Shown here: positions 11,736-22,322 of the stretch, one piece after another
Position numbering within the stretch: position 1 is the first letter of the stretch
How the letters are laid out: each line of letters opens with the position of its first letter
From: Tetrapyrgos nigripes
Lineage: Eukaryota; Basidiomycota; Agaricomycetes; Agaricales; Campanellaceae
DNA: 64,000 bases
Direction: 5' to 3'
Assembly (NCBI GenBank): GCA_013368315.1
Contig: JAACJM010000058.1
Span: forward strand, 310,001-374,000
Program-made: the position numbers and the translations under genes
Notes under the pieces: generated by a model
What the model saw: only the letters and a program-made list of their open reading frames with translations
Database searches by the model: none
Told to the model about the DNA's origin: nothing

Positions 11736-12290
11736 TACCCAATGCTAGGAAACATCAAGGACCCGGATGGAAGTCTTGAGTGGATTGGATGGAGATTCCG
11801 AGTGGATCCAGATAGGAAAGAGCTTATAAAGATAAATAGGGATTTCAGTCGGAAAGACTGGGAAGTTCTAGGGAACCATCGAGGAAGGATAGGAGACCAG
11901 CTTTGTCGATTTTGCACTTAAGCTATCTACTACAAACTTTCTAGCTTAAGTACTACTTCGGAGAGCATAGGAATTAGATAGGAAAGGATCGGAAATGAAG
12001 GAAAAGCACATGGTGCTATTGGAGATGGATGGAGTACTGTGGAATGAAGTGGAAACAAAGTGGAACGATGTGGAAACAAAGTGGAGTACGTTTGGAGATT
12101 AGATACAAGTTGTCCGGTAGTTATCCGAAATGAATCACAGGTTCCTGGATGGGATCCGTTGTGGAGATTAATAGTGGAGCTCAGATATGAAATCGGAAAT
12201 GAATGTGTGAATAAGGAAAAGGGAAAAGATCAGAAAGCGATAGGAAACTAAGACTGTACCAGAAAGTCATAGGAAAGTACAGGAAAGTGC
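11735..12290. mobile_element. ~0.5 kb insertion between RNase H and integrase
   Basis: Pol coding sequence stops near 12290 (FLVQS then stop) and resumes near 11730. The sequence between is unlike Pol: it is purine-rich, with repeated GGAAA and GTGGAA words (for example GTGGAACGATGTGGAAACAAAGTGGA). It has no meaningful reading frame. It is probably a small non-autonomous insertion. I could not fix terminal repeats or a target duplication. Confidence 0.45.
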
Positions 12291-14174
12291 ATAGATCTTA
12301 CAGGCAGAGCTGGTAGACTTGCCAACTTCATGACAAACTCATCTGTCTCATAACCAGCCTTAATTTCTGCAAGAAAATCAGTGTCTGCAGACACTGACAT
12401 GACAGGGGCAACTGTGCAAGCTCGTTGCGAAAGGTTGGATGTTCGTTTTGGCAGACTTGTTCCTGATTCGCTTGTAAGGGAACCAGGTGGTATCCATGAC
12501 AACACATCAGCACTGGTATTTTCATCGCCAGGTAAGTATGAAATGTCGAGATCATACTGGCTCAGGAACTCCTGCCAGTGTATCATCCTTCTGTCCGAGG
12601 AAATTTGTGAGCATTCAGTGATCAGTTAATACATAGATCTTCATCCCGATCCAGTCAGCTCTCCATTTCTTCAGTGCTCGAATAATAGCCAGTAGCTCCT
12701 TCTCGTGTACAGGATAATTCAATTCCACACCAGATAATTGAGCTGAGTCGAACCCAACTGGCCTAGCCCTCTTCAGATCAGCTCCCCAAGCCAGAATAGC
12801 CCCTGTACACCAATTACTTGTGTCACAAATCAGGAAAATCTTATTATTTCCTGGACTGACATGGTCAATCGTGGTCAGTGCAACCTGTTCAACCACCAGT
12901 TCCTTTATCCGAATGAAGGCCTTCTCATGGTCAGAAGACCATTTTGGGAATACTTTGTTACACTCTTTTCTAGTTAGAGGAGTAAGCACGCGTGTATATT
13001 CCGCCAAATTGTCCAGGTATCCCACAATAAATCTAACCATCCCTAAGAACCTGCAGACAGCTGCAGCTGAGTGAGGTCTTGGGAAGTGCAAGACTGCATC
13101 ACATTTACCACTCTGACCCTCAATTCCCCTTCGGGAGATATGGTGGCCAAGGAAGTCAATTTCCAACTGGAAAAATTTGCACTTCTTTGCATTACAATAC
13201 AATTTGTTCTCTTTTAAGGCTGACAGGATCAGTTCAACATGAAGGGCATGTTCATCCTCATCCTTTGACCAGATGATAATGTCATCGAGGTAGACATGAC
13301 AGAACTTTCCAATATATTCTCGCAATGCTGAAGCGACACGATGCTGATGTATGGCAGGAGCATTATGCATTCCCATAGGCATTACAACCCATTCATACAG
13401 CCCCAGTGGAGTGTTGACCACAGTGAGAGGAATAGATGCCTCGTCCAGTCTGGTTTGAAAGAACAAATCAGTCAGGTCCATTTTCCCCCAGATTTTACCT
13501 TTGGCACAGTCTGTGAGAATATCCTCAATCTGGGGTAGTGGATGTCAGTCAGGAACTGTGTTAGCATTCAATACTCGATAGTCATTGACCCATTGAGGCA
13601 GCGCAGTCGGGTCCGCTTTAGGAATTAGGAAGGCTGGAGAAGTAGTCGCAGAGGCAGATGCTCAAATTCGCCCAGCATCCAGATGAGCCTGTATCAAGGT
13701 AGACTGAGGCAACGAATAAGTTCTAGCTGAGAATGTCTTATTTGCATCCTTCAGCTTCACAGAACACAGAATGTCAGTGGGCAATTCTGAGACATGCGGA
13801 ATCTTTTCAAACACTGGAGCAAACTTATCCTTCAGTGCCTTCACACAGCGTTCAAGGTCACTGGTACATTTGAGAGCTTCCAAGTGAGCTCTGACTACTG
13901 CAGCAACATTAACAGGGCCGACCTCATCTGAAGCATGCAGACTGGGATTTCGTTCATGGAAAACTTTTAATTCATGTACTAAGGCCAGATGTAATTTACA
14001 GATATCAATATGTTTCTGTTTAGGGTTACGGCAATTGAGAGGTGGTTGGGGAGACAATATACATGCAGCTGATGCCTTGGTGTCCAAGATATTAATACCA
14101 GTAACAATATCAGTACACGTCTGAGCTGCGCAGTCTAAGGCGAGCTTATTATGGGCTAAGAAAAGGCAGACCAA
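12255..14174 (-). pseudogene. Reverse transcriptase-RNase H of chromovirus Pol (frame-broken)
   Basis: Frame 14174-13662 encodes the linker and the RT fingers up to SLPQSTLIQAHLDAGRI. After a break it continues through PAFLIPKAD and NDYRVLNANTV to the 13481-12615 frame. That frame has DLTDLFFQTRLDE (first catalytic Asp), the active-site box HVYLDDIIIWSKD and FLGHHISRRGI of RT. RNase H follows with FLICDTSNWCTGAILAW, ELNYPVHEKELLAIIRAL and VLTDH. The remainder (12586-12255) has YDLDISYLPGDENTSADVLS, the typical RNase H-to-integrase connection. RT copies the element RNA and RNase H degrades the template. Frame breaks at about 13662, 13530 and 12615 make it non-functional as read. Confidence 0.85.
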
Positions 14175-14478
14175 GAATCATAGGAGAACATAGAGTAGGG
14201 GCAATGATGGCCTGAACAGATCGAGAAGTCCAGGTATTTGACGAATTGGAAATGTGTAACTTGACAAATTCATGCAATGCAGTCATGCGAGATGGCAATG
14301 AGGAATCCATGGTGGCCACACCAATTAGTTCAGGGTGTGGAAGACGGAAGCGGCGAAGCCCAAGTGCTTGGACCAGATCATCCCTAATAAGAACAATATG
14401 TGAGCTGGAGTCAAGCAAAAGAGAGACATGCACAGGGGAAGTCATGGCAGGGCCCTCTAGGGCAGCATGGAGGTTCAA
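14149..14478 (-). pseudogene. Aspartic protease region of chromovirus
   Basis: The frame encodes VSLLLDSSSHIVLIRDDLV, matching the retropepsin motif where DSG or DTG is expected (here DSS), and ends with MILGLPFLSP, the usual ILG motif. It would cut the Gag-Pol polyprotein. The Gly-to-Ser change in the active-site triplet, plus the frame change into RT near 14170, suggest it is dead. Confidence 0.6.
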
Positions 14479-14504
14479 GTGAGGCAGACACAGTGGGGCT
14501 TCAC

Positions 14505-15185
14505 TTACAACAGTGTTACGGGCCCCACAGCTGAACCCCTTCCATCAGGAGTCCTGGTACCACCCTTCTCGAGCCACTCATTGTTCTCATCATTGTTGGC
14601 AGTGTTCAAGGCCACAACAGGTGAGGCCTGATCAGGTGAAAACAACAGTGAATGACGGCAACAGCAGGGAGAAGGACTATACTGACGACGGCAATTATCT
14701 GGGGATGGTGAGCTGGCATAGTCGTCATAGTCATCTGAGCAACGACCTCGCCAACCTGGAACATGCATGGGGGATGGCCATGAGGAAGAACAGTGACGAA
14801 TATGAGAGTTGGAATACAACTCAGCGTCCAACATGTTTCGAGCTGACAGAAATACTGCAGAAATGGGGTGTGCACGTCCTCACACTTCCTCCAGGAAGGC
14901 TTCAATGTCATCAATGACAGTAGGAGCAGTTGGTTGGGTGACAGCAGCGACAGCAGAAGCAGGATTTCGTTTCAGGATGGCATTGAGTGAGACACAGACT
15001 TTGTACTTGTCCCATATTTCATTAATGTAGTCGATGTCAGACTTTGTCAAGGGGCAGTTGGGGACAGTCAGAGGCAGGTTTACAGCCTTGTTCAGGCAAT
15101 CAGAGCCTTTGTGATCCGTGTGAGCAATACAGCAGCTGAAACAAAAATGACTGTCCTTCAACAGTTGGAGCTGTCCAGGGTATGC
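14505..15185 (-). pseudogene. Gag C-terminal region with zinc-knuckle-like motif
   Basis: This region is in frame with Gag after the TGA at 15186-15188. It encodes HFCFSCCIAHTDHKGSDC, a C-x2-C-x6-H-x4-C variant of the retroviral zinc knuckle (C-x2-C-x4-H-x4-C), then a region running to about 14880. A second frame (14834-14505) is Ser/Pro/Arg-rich. Zinc knuckles bind the element RNA. The knuckle spacing is two residues longer than usual. Confidence 0.4.
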
Positions 15186-16392
15186 TCACACTTCAGCCAT
15201 GGTTGGTGCACAGTTTACCAGGAAGGAGCCAGTGGGAATGGCTGCTGCTACTGTATGGGCAGGACAATACTGATTGTTATTGCCAGACAGTACTGTGGAC
15301 GAGGAGGAGGATGACTGGGAAGGGTAAGATGCTACCTTGAGGGCCTTTTCCAAACAGGCTAGATGTTCTTGTTCTGGGCGTTTGAACTTTCTGTACTCCA
15401 CATCAAAGGTAGTCACTGTGGACACCCAAGTTTTCAAGTCCAAGACATCTGACACCTTCTCCTTCAAAAAATCCTTCAATCCCTGACCAGGGACCCTTTT
15501 GATGGCCGTTCGCAAGGCATTCAGGAGATGCTCATTGCTAACATGATGTGAGGTGCCTAGAAGCAAGTTGTTGTACATCACAAGCATGTTGTACATGACA
15601 CCAAAATCACCATCCTTAAACATTGAAAGGTTGGCACCAGTGATAAGACGCTCGATGTTTTGCTTCCAATTCACACCTAGTATGTGGCTGAGGATGATGT
15701 TCTCGAAGTCAGAGGCAGAACCAGTGTGTAGCTCGTCCCTCTTCACCAAGAAGAAATTCATCGAATCCTCATGTGTGAAGCACTCTGCAAACAGATCACA
15801 AGCTTCTGTAGACAATAACCCGATCAGAGGAGTCTTGCGATTGGTGAGATAGTGGAGCATGGACGTGCAGATATTTGCATACTGTTGGGCAGTTAAATCC
15901 TTCTCGGGGACCCTGGGTGGTTTACCTGGTCCACCTGACACCCAAGCCACACCCATGGCTGGATTGTTGTTTGTGGTAGAAGACATACTGTGCTGGCAGA
16001 CAAATGCACAGGGGTCAGATGAGGATGATGAGGATAATGAAGACAACAATGAGACAGTCTGAGGACGAGGCTTTACCTTGTCCTTGGACACAGATGGGGA
16101 TGTAGGGCAAGAAGTGTGAGATGTATGATTGGGCGAGCCGCCTTCGTCAGACAAAGCAGGGAGACTTGGTAGTTCTGAGAGGGGAGTCAGGGACTGTCCA
16201 GTGGTTTGTTCCAATCAAGGAGCGACAGGCAATGGAGAGACTTGGCAGTAACAAGGAGAGAGTCTGAGACTGTCCAGAAGCTTCTTCGTCTTTGAGAGGC
16301 ACCTCAGGTGTTGCAATGGCTGTAGGCACCTTGACTTCAGCAGTGTCGACCTTTCTTTTCTGAGGCCTAAACCCAAATGACAGGTTAGACAT
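15186..16392 (-). pseudogene. Gag of chromovirus
   Basis: The likely start, MSNLSFGFRPQKRK at 16392, opens a frame that runs to 16147. The main frame (16214-15186) carries a Ser/Pro-rich N-terminus, then an alpha-helical capsid-like body (for example QYANICTSMLHYLTN, NVHLLNAL-type helices, GVNWKQNIERLI) and a Ser-rich tail. It ends at TGA 15186-15188. Gag forms the virus-like particle in which reverse transcription takes place. The assignment rests mainly on position upstream of the knuckle and protease; no strong family motif is visible. A single frame change near 16200 separates the start from the body. Confidence 0.6.
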
Positions 16393-16566
16393 TGTGGGTG
16401 GTTACAAGAGGAGCACAGACAATAAGGGAGACAGTTAAGACAGATGATTGAGATGGTTACAGACAGACGGATGCAACAGACAGACAGGAGACGGAGTATA
16501 GGCGATGAAGATGATTGGTGCTCAATGGTGAGGACGCTGTTTGAGTCAGAATGATGGATGGGTACA

Positions 16567-19500
16567 CACTGGGTGCAAATACTTGTAAATCCTCGGCTTT
16601 ACTGAGGTTTTACAAGAGTATTACACCAAGCCAATCAATATGTAAGACTCCTTGTCATACATTAGTATTACAAGAGACAGAAAAAATTAGAACAACCATG
16701 TATGACCATTGTAAGTCACAAAGAAATACCATGGACTTTCAGTGTGACTTGCTGTCACTGTATACCCTTGGTGGATATACTGTGGAATTACACAGGAATT
16801 TCAGAGTGACTTTTTGTCACAATATGTCATGTAGTAAGACACATAGGAAATACTGGAGTATTTCAGTGTGACAGATAATCACAGTATGACAAACAGTAAG
16901 GCAAGAGAGATTTACAAAGGACTTACAAGGAAGCAAAATCTGCAGGAAATTTACAAGTGACAATCAAGTCACAGTAATACACTTGTAAGACTAGCTGTAT
17001 TACGAAGGAATTACAAGAAACATTTGCTACAAACACAGGTAAATCCTCAGCCTTACTGGAGTATTACAAGAGTATTATGGGGAACAAATCAATATGTAAG
17101 TTGGCTTGACTTACAAGTGTATTACAAAATGGACAAAAAATGAGGACTATTCTGAAAGACCATTGTAAGCTGCAAGGACATACCATGGACTTTCAGTGTG
17201 AGGCTTTGTCACAGTATAGCATTGAAGAGCATACAGTGGAATTACAAGGTGACTTTTTTGTCACAGTATGTCTTCTTGTAAAACGGAACTGAAATACCAG
17301 GGTATTTCAGTGTGAGATAATGTCACAGTAAGACAAATTGTAAACCAAGTAAAATTTACAGAGGACTTACCAGAAGGTAGAACTTGAAAGTCTTGGGTAA
17401 GACTGCTCATATTTACACTGAATTTATGGAGGGACATCTGTGTCACAGTAATACCCTAGAAAGACTTGTGATTTTACAAGGGAATTACAAGATGCAGGTT
17501 TCAAAAGTCTATCTCGTAAGTCTCTGGAAAAAACCTGCATGCTAAATGGAGAATATACAGTGTGACAGAGTGGTCACAGTAAGACACTTGTAAGTCACAA
17601 GACATTACAATGACTTTACTGAAAAGTGACTATTTTGTAAGTCATCATGTATATCCAATGGACTTACAAGAGACTTGTTGGATGGATTTGCAGTGCATGT
17701 CAATTAAGTAATACAGAAGGGCTTACTGAAAATTTACAGGATGTAATACAATGAATTCATTCAACCAGGTTAATTAAAATTTACTAAATATAAATAGACA
17801 GCTCAGGCTGGACAGGAAAAGGGCAGACTACTGTGTCTGCCTTGTCATCTTTGTCTGCTCAGTCTGTTACATCTGCCCTGTCTGCCTTGTCTCTGCTCCG
17901 TCTGCCTTGTCTGCCTTGTCTGCCTTGTCTGCCTTGTCTGCCTTGTCTGCCCCGTCTGCCCCGTCTGCCCCGTCTGCCCATCTGCCCCGTCTGCCCGTCT
18001 GCCCCGTCTGCCCTTTCCCTGTCCAGCCTGAGCTGTCTATTTATATTTAGTAAAATTTAATTAACCTGGTTGAATGAATTCATTGTATTACATCCTGTAA
18101 ATCTGCCTTGTCTGCTTTGTCTGCCTCCTCTGCCTTGTCTGCTCCGTCTGCCTCGTCTGCCTCATCTGTGCCATCTGCCTCGTCTGCGGCAGACGAGGCA
18201 GATGAGGCAGACGAGGTAGACGAGGCAGACGAGGCAGACGAGGCAGACGGAGCAGACGAGGCAGACGGAGCAGACGAGGCAGACGAGGCAGATGAGGCAG
18301 ACGAGGCAGACGGGGCAGACGAGGCAGACGAGGCAGACGGAGCAGATGAGGCAGACGAGGCAGACGGAGCAGACAAGGCAGACAAGGCAGACAAGGCAGA
18401 CAGAGCAGAGACAAGGCAGACAGGGCAGACAAAGCAGACAAGGCAGATGGGGCAGATGGGGCAGATGTAACAGACTGAGCAGACAAAGATGACAAGGCAG
18501 ACACAGTAGTCTGCCCTTTTCCTGTCCAGCCTGAGCTGTCTATTTATATTTAGTAAATTTTAATTAACCTGGTTGAATGAATTCATTGTATTACATCCTG
18601 TAAATTTTCAGTAAGCCCTTCTGTATTACTTAATTGACATGCACTGCAAATCCATCCAACAAGTCTCTTGTAAGTCCATTGGATATACATGATGACTTAC
18701 AAAATAGTCACTTTTCAGTAAAGTCATTGTAATGTCTTGTGACTTACAAGTGTCTTACTGTGACCACTCTGTCACACTGTATATTCTCCATTTAGCATGC
18801 AGGTTTTTTCCAGAGACTTACGAGATAGACTTTTGAAACCTGCATCTTGTAATTCCCTTGTAAAATCACAAGTCTTTCTAGGGTATTACTGTGACACAGA
18901 TGGCCCTCCATAAATTCAGTGTAAATATGAGCAGTCTTACCCAAGACTTTCAAGTTCTACCTTCTGGTAAGTCCTCTGTAAATTTTACTTGGTTTACAAT
19001 TTGTCTTACTGTGACATTATCTCACACTGAAATACCCTGGTATTTCAGTTCCGTTTTACAAGAAGACATACTGTGACAAAAAAGTCACCTTGTAATTCCA
19101 CTGTATGCTCTTCAATGCTATACTGTGACAAAGCCTCACACTGAAAGTCCATGGTATGTCCTTGCAGCTTACAATGGTCTTTCAGAATAGTCCTCATTTT
19201 TTGTCTATTTTGTAATACACTTGTAAGTCAAGCCAACTTACATATTGATTGGTTCTCCATAATACTCTTGTAATACTCCAGTAAGGCTGAGGATTTACCT
19301 GTGTTTGTAGCAAATGTTTCTTGTAATTCCTTCGTAATACAGCTAGTCTTACAAGTGTATTACTGTGACTTGATTGTCACTTTGTAAATTTCCTGCAGAT
19401 TTTGCTTCCTTGTAAGTCCTTTGTAAATCTCTCTTGCCTTACTGTTTGTCATACTGTGATTATCTGTCACACTGAAATACTCCAGTATTTCCTATGTGTC

Positions 19501-19771
19501 TTACTACATGACATATTGTGACAAAAAGTCACTCTGAAATTCCTGTGTAATTCCACAGTATATCCACCAAGGGTATACAGTGACAGCAAGTCACACTGAA
19601 ATTCCATGGTATTTCTTTGTGACTTACAATGGTCATACAAGGTTGTTCTAATTTTTTCTGTCTCTTGTAATACTAATGTATGACAAGGAGTCTTACATCT
19701 TGATTGGCTTGGTGTAATACTCTTGTAAAACCTCAGTAAAGCAGAGGATTTACAAGTGTTTGCACCCAGTG
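16567..19771. mobile_element. 3.2 kb giant inverted-repeat (foldback) element with CACTG termini
   Basis: Both ends read CACTGGGTGCAAA in inverted orientation, and the element is flanked by ACA (16564-16566 and 19772-19774), a 3-bp target duplication. The arms (about 16567-17940 and 18400-19771) are nearly perfect inverted copies for over 1.2 kb. Inside the arms, units of about 60-100 bases repeat CTTGTAAG-type words and small GTGAC...GTCACAGTA palindromes. CACTA/En-Spm elements have CACT(A/G) ends, 3-bp duplications and subterminal repeat arrays, so a non-autonomous member of that group is the best fit. It encodes nothing. It sits in the leader of the chromovirus, between LTR and gag. Confidence 0.8.
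17840..18500. repeat. TCTGCC/GGCAGA tandem arrays forming the hairpin centre
   Basis: Runs of GTCTGCC(T/C) units (17870-18010 and 18105-18187) meet the complementary GGCAGAC units (18188-18475) at a CGTCTGCGGCAGACG centre near 18187. A third copy of the inner-arm segment lies between the two TCTGCC runs (18003-18105, matching 18504-18604). Long Ala/Ser-, Leu/Pro- and Asp/Glu-rich frames here are repeat artefacts. Confidence 0.8.
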
Positions 19772-19957
19772 ACAGAAGATACAAACAAGATTGGTGCTCA
19801 AAGGTGAGTACGCTGTTAGAGTCAGAGCAATGAATGGTTACAGAAATTTGTGTAGGGCAGGTATTCTACACTGGTGAGGAAATATGGACTCACACAATGA
19901 TTTCTGGGAACGTGCACATTGCCTCACAGCTCTATGCACAAAGAGATTCAAAAAAAG

Positions 19958-20129
19958 TGAGAACTCATCATGAGAGTGATGAGTAACACACAAGAGAAGA
20001 TAGAGAGAAAATCAGAACATGTTGTATTTGAGATGATGAAAGTAAAAAGCTAAGGTACAAAAGTATGTGACTAATCTAAATATGCGATGTTATGATCATG
20101 TGATCATGTAACGTAACGATATGTTTACA
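19958..20129 (-). repeat. 5' LTR of chromovirus
   Basis: About 172 bases match 10174-10362, sharing AGAAGATAGAGAGAAAAT, TTGTATTTGAGATGATGAAA and the terminal TGTTTACA. It is about 20 bases shorter through an internal deletion. In element orientation the transcript would start here and run leftwards. Confidence 0.75.
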
Positions 20130-21170
20130 TGTGTATGAGATTACTGAAGCCTGTTATTTGGTTCATTCGGGTAGGGGCCTTAGGTGAGGATGCAAACCAT
20201 TTCCGGCAATGACAAAATGCTTTCTTAACCATAATGTAGCTCCTGAGGGTATGTAGAACATACTGTACCTGCCACTTGAATCTCATGGCACTGACTGAAA
20301 TGTCTTTTGCGGCATCTAACCAACCATATCAGTACACCATTTGTTGCTACTCATTCATAGAAGGGATTTGGACAGCTGTCAACTAGGGTTTGAACAATAA
20401 AATTATTACACAATAACATTTACAAAAAAGTACATCCCGAGAGAATTGAAACCCCATCGAGCAGCCTCTGACCTAAATCCGAGCAAGTGAATTAACTGAT
20501 AGTCTACAGCATTGTTATTCCCACTATGTGGTACCAATCCTATTTGCACAACGCTGCAGCACACAACAGGCCGGTTCAATTGAAACTCTGCTCCACGGCA
20601 CCAGCACCGAAATCGACCCAGTACAGTGGGTTTGACCTGATCCGAGGCTCTTTTTTCAATGATAGTTCAGACCTCCTCCTTGCCGCCTCTAGCGTTTCAT
20701 GGTAACAGGTATGCGATCAGCTCTGTTCTTGTTTCAGCCCCTGTTTACTGAGCCCATTGATCAGTTATAAGGAATGCTGAGGGGGATTAGAATGTTCTAT
20801 GGCTTCCCTCAACCTTTCTATCAGCAGTCTGCAGCTCCCTATCTTTGGCTTCTGATGTCAATCTGAACATGTGGGGTGAAGCCCCTACCCATTGCACAGA
20901 CATAGCAATGCCAATGACAGATGGATTGTCCAGGAAGGACATGGCATTGTGTCCACCTAGGTTCTGGTTTGATGTTCTGTTAGCTCTTTCCAGAACACTT
21001 GAGTGCTGCAAGATCCATGTGATGGTATGTTCCTATACAGATTGTCACTGCATAAATTAATGGACATTTATTCTCTCTTTTGTTAACACAGGTATCCACT
21101 GTGACTGAGTGAGCTGATAACGGTGGGCATTGCAGAGGGAGGAATTGACAGAGATGGAGTTGGTGTGAGG
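20130..21170. other. Interval without a supported gene
   Basis: Overlapping 70-residue frames at 20787-21060 occur on both strands. Neither has a recognisable motif or supporting exons. No repeats are obvious. Confidence 0.3.
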
Positions 21171-21574
21171 TGTCACAAATCGCCGATTCATACTACTATT
21201 CATTTCCTTCATCTTTACCACCATCATCTTCTCTGTCTATGGTTACCATCACTTGATCTGATATGACCATCATTTATCTCCTCCGATTCCTATCTCCATG
21301 GATATTCTCACGTATTCACTTATTCTCAATTCACTTCTTTTACATATATACCAAAGGACTTGTAGTTAGTTCCTTAGTCTGTTCACTTCGTCTCCACTCC
21401 GCTCTCAATAACAGTACAGTGTCGAGTATAGTCAGCTACTCATCTGCTACTTGTCTCTATTACTTCTCTCTATCTTTCTCTCTCTCTCTATATATCGTCT
21501 CATTGTAACTCATCAATCTATTTGGTTCATTGTGTGACTTGGGTGATTATTGCTAAGTGACAACGTTCTTGACA
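21171..21574 (+). repeat. 5' LTR of gag-only element
   Basis: 404 bases, TGTCACAAATC...TTCTTGACA, with a TCTCTCTCTATA low-complexity run near the 3' part. Confidence 0.8.
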
Positions 21575-21924
21575 CTTGAACAGACTCTCTTACACCCACC
21601 TCACAAACAGACCTCGCAAACGAATTCTTCCGTCGTATTAGAACCTTCCTATTCTCCCATCTTCCCCCTACAGTGCCCCCAAGCCCATCATCTCTATCCT
21701 GTCAGCCGGTGTGAACAAGCTCAAAGAGTTGTTGCACGAAGTCATCCCCCGTCCACACAGTTTCGAGACATAAAACCAGACTCACCGATTCGAGTAGGGT
21801 GGTTGACTGACTCTGTAATTGAAATCCTAAAACCCTTGATTGTACACACTGGCTCTCAACTTCGAACCACTCCTCACCAACCTACGAATCTGACCTCCAC
21901 CAGAATACCATTACAGGATTGAAG

Positions 21925-22049
21925 ATTCAGACCCAGACAGCTTCAAAAACTATTCACAGCAGGTTAAAGACGCAGTACAAAAGCACGCCATCGCATTTGA
22001 CAACCACTGGATTAAACTAAACAAGAGAACGTGGGCCAAAGGTGGAGTA
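21925..22049 (+). pseudogene. Left part of gag-like frame, split by the CMC transposon
   Basis: From about 21905 a frame reads IEDSDPDSFKNYSQQ ... HWIKLNKRTWAKGGV up to the insertion point at 22049. Removing the 7.03 kb transposon with one copy of TA joins it in frame to the segment starting at 29080 (TIFEYLRI ... RYVAVVDTHYF). This matches a Gag-like structural protein by position only. Upstream towards the LTR, other frames are Pro/Ser-rich and the start is not clear. Confidence 0.55.
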
Positions 22050-22091
22050 CACACCCAAGGACCTGACCGTGATCTGCCAGGAGTCCATGGA

Positions 22092-22121
22092 CCCATGGGC
22101 TGACCATGGTTAGCCCATGGG
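22092..22121. repeat. 30-bp near-perfect palindrome, subterminal
   Basis: CCCATGGGCT - GACCATGGTT - AGCCCATGGG is self-complementary at 28 of 30 positions. It lies 42 bases inside the left end of the CMC transposon, so it may be a transposase binding site. The right end has only a partial counterpart (GGGCAGACCATGGTTTG). Confidence 0.6.
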
Positions 22122-22322
22122 CAGACCACGTTTCAAGCAACCCTGTCTACAGCTATCTGCCGAAGCTTAAGGACTGACCAGAGTCTGACGACGGTTTACT
22201 GAATAGTTCGCATAGATATTCCACATCCCACTTATGTCACATCGGGCAATCCAGAATCGTGCAGGAAATAACAATAAAAATTATTTCATGATTATAATAA
22301 ACAGTGTGCATAAACCATTTGA

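Larger units (their letters stand above)
10174..20129 (-). mobile_element. Ty3/gypsy chromovirus-type LTR retrotransposon, nested insertions
   Basis: The minus-strand order is 5' LTR (19958-20129), leader, gag (16392-15186), zinc-knuckle region, protease, RT-RNase H (to about 12250), integrase, chromodomain, polypurine tract and 3' LTR (10362-10174). This is the canonical Ty3/gypsy order, and the C-terminal chromodomain marks a chromovirus. Such elements copy through RNA and integrate as DNA. Here gag has a frame change and a stop, pol has several frame breaks, and two insertions are present (about 11735-12290 and 16567-19771). The copy cannot be autonomous as read. The LTR flanks show no clear 5-bp duplication. 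Confidence 0.85.

Noticed and set aside
18008..18470. Possible CRISPR-like array
   Set aside because: The repeat units are contiguous 6-9 base words without spacers, in a eukaryotic transposon.
17833..18504. Long Ala/Ser-, Leu/Pro- and Asp/Glu/Thr-rich open frames on both strands
   Set aside because: They are translations of the TCTGCC/GGCAGA tandem arrays in the hairpin centre and appear in every frame without stops.
17261..19076. Two near-identical 61-residue frames (one per strand) that look like a duplicated gene
   Set aside because: They are the same sequence read in the two arms of the inverted repeat, with no start context or motif.
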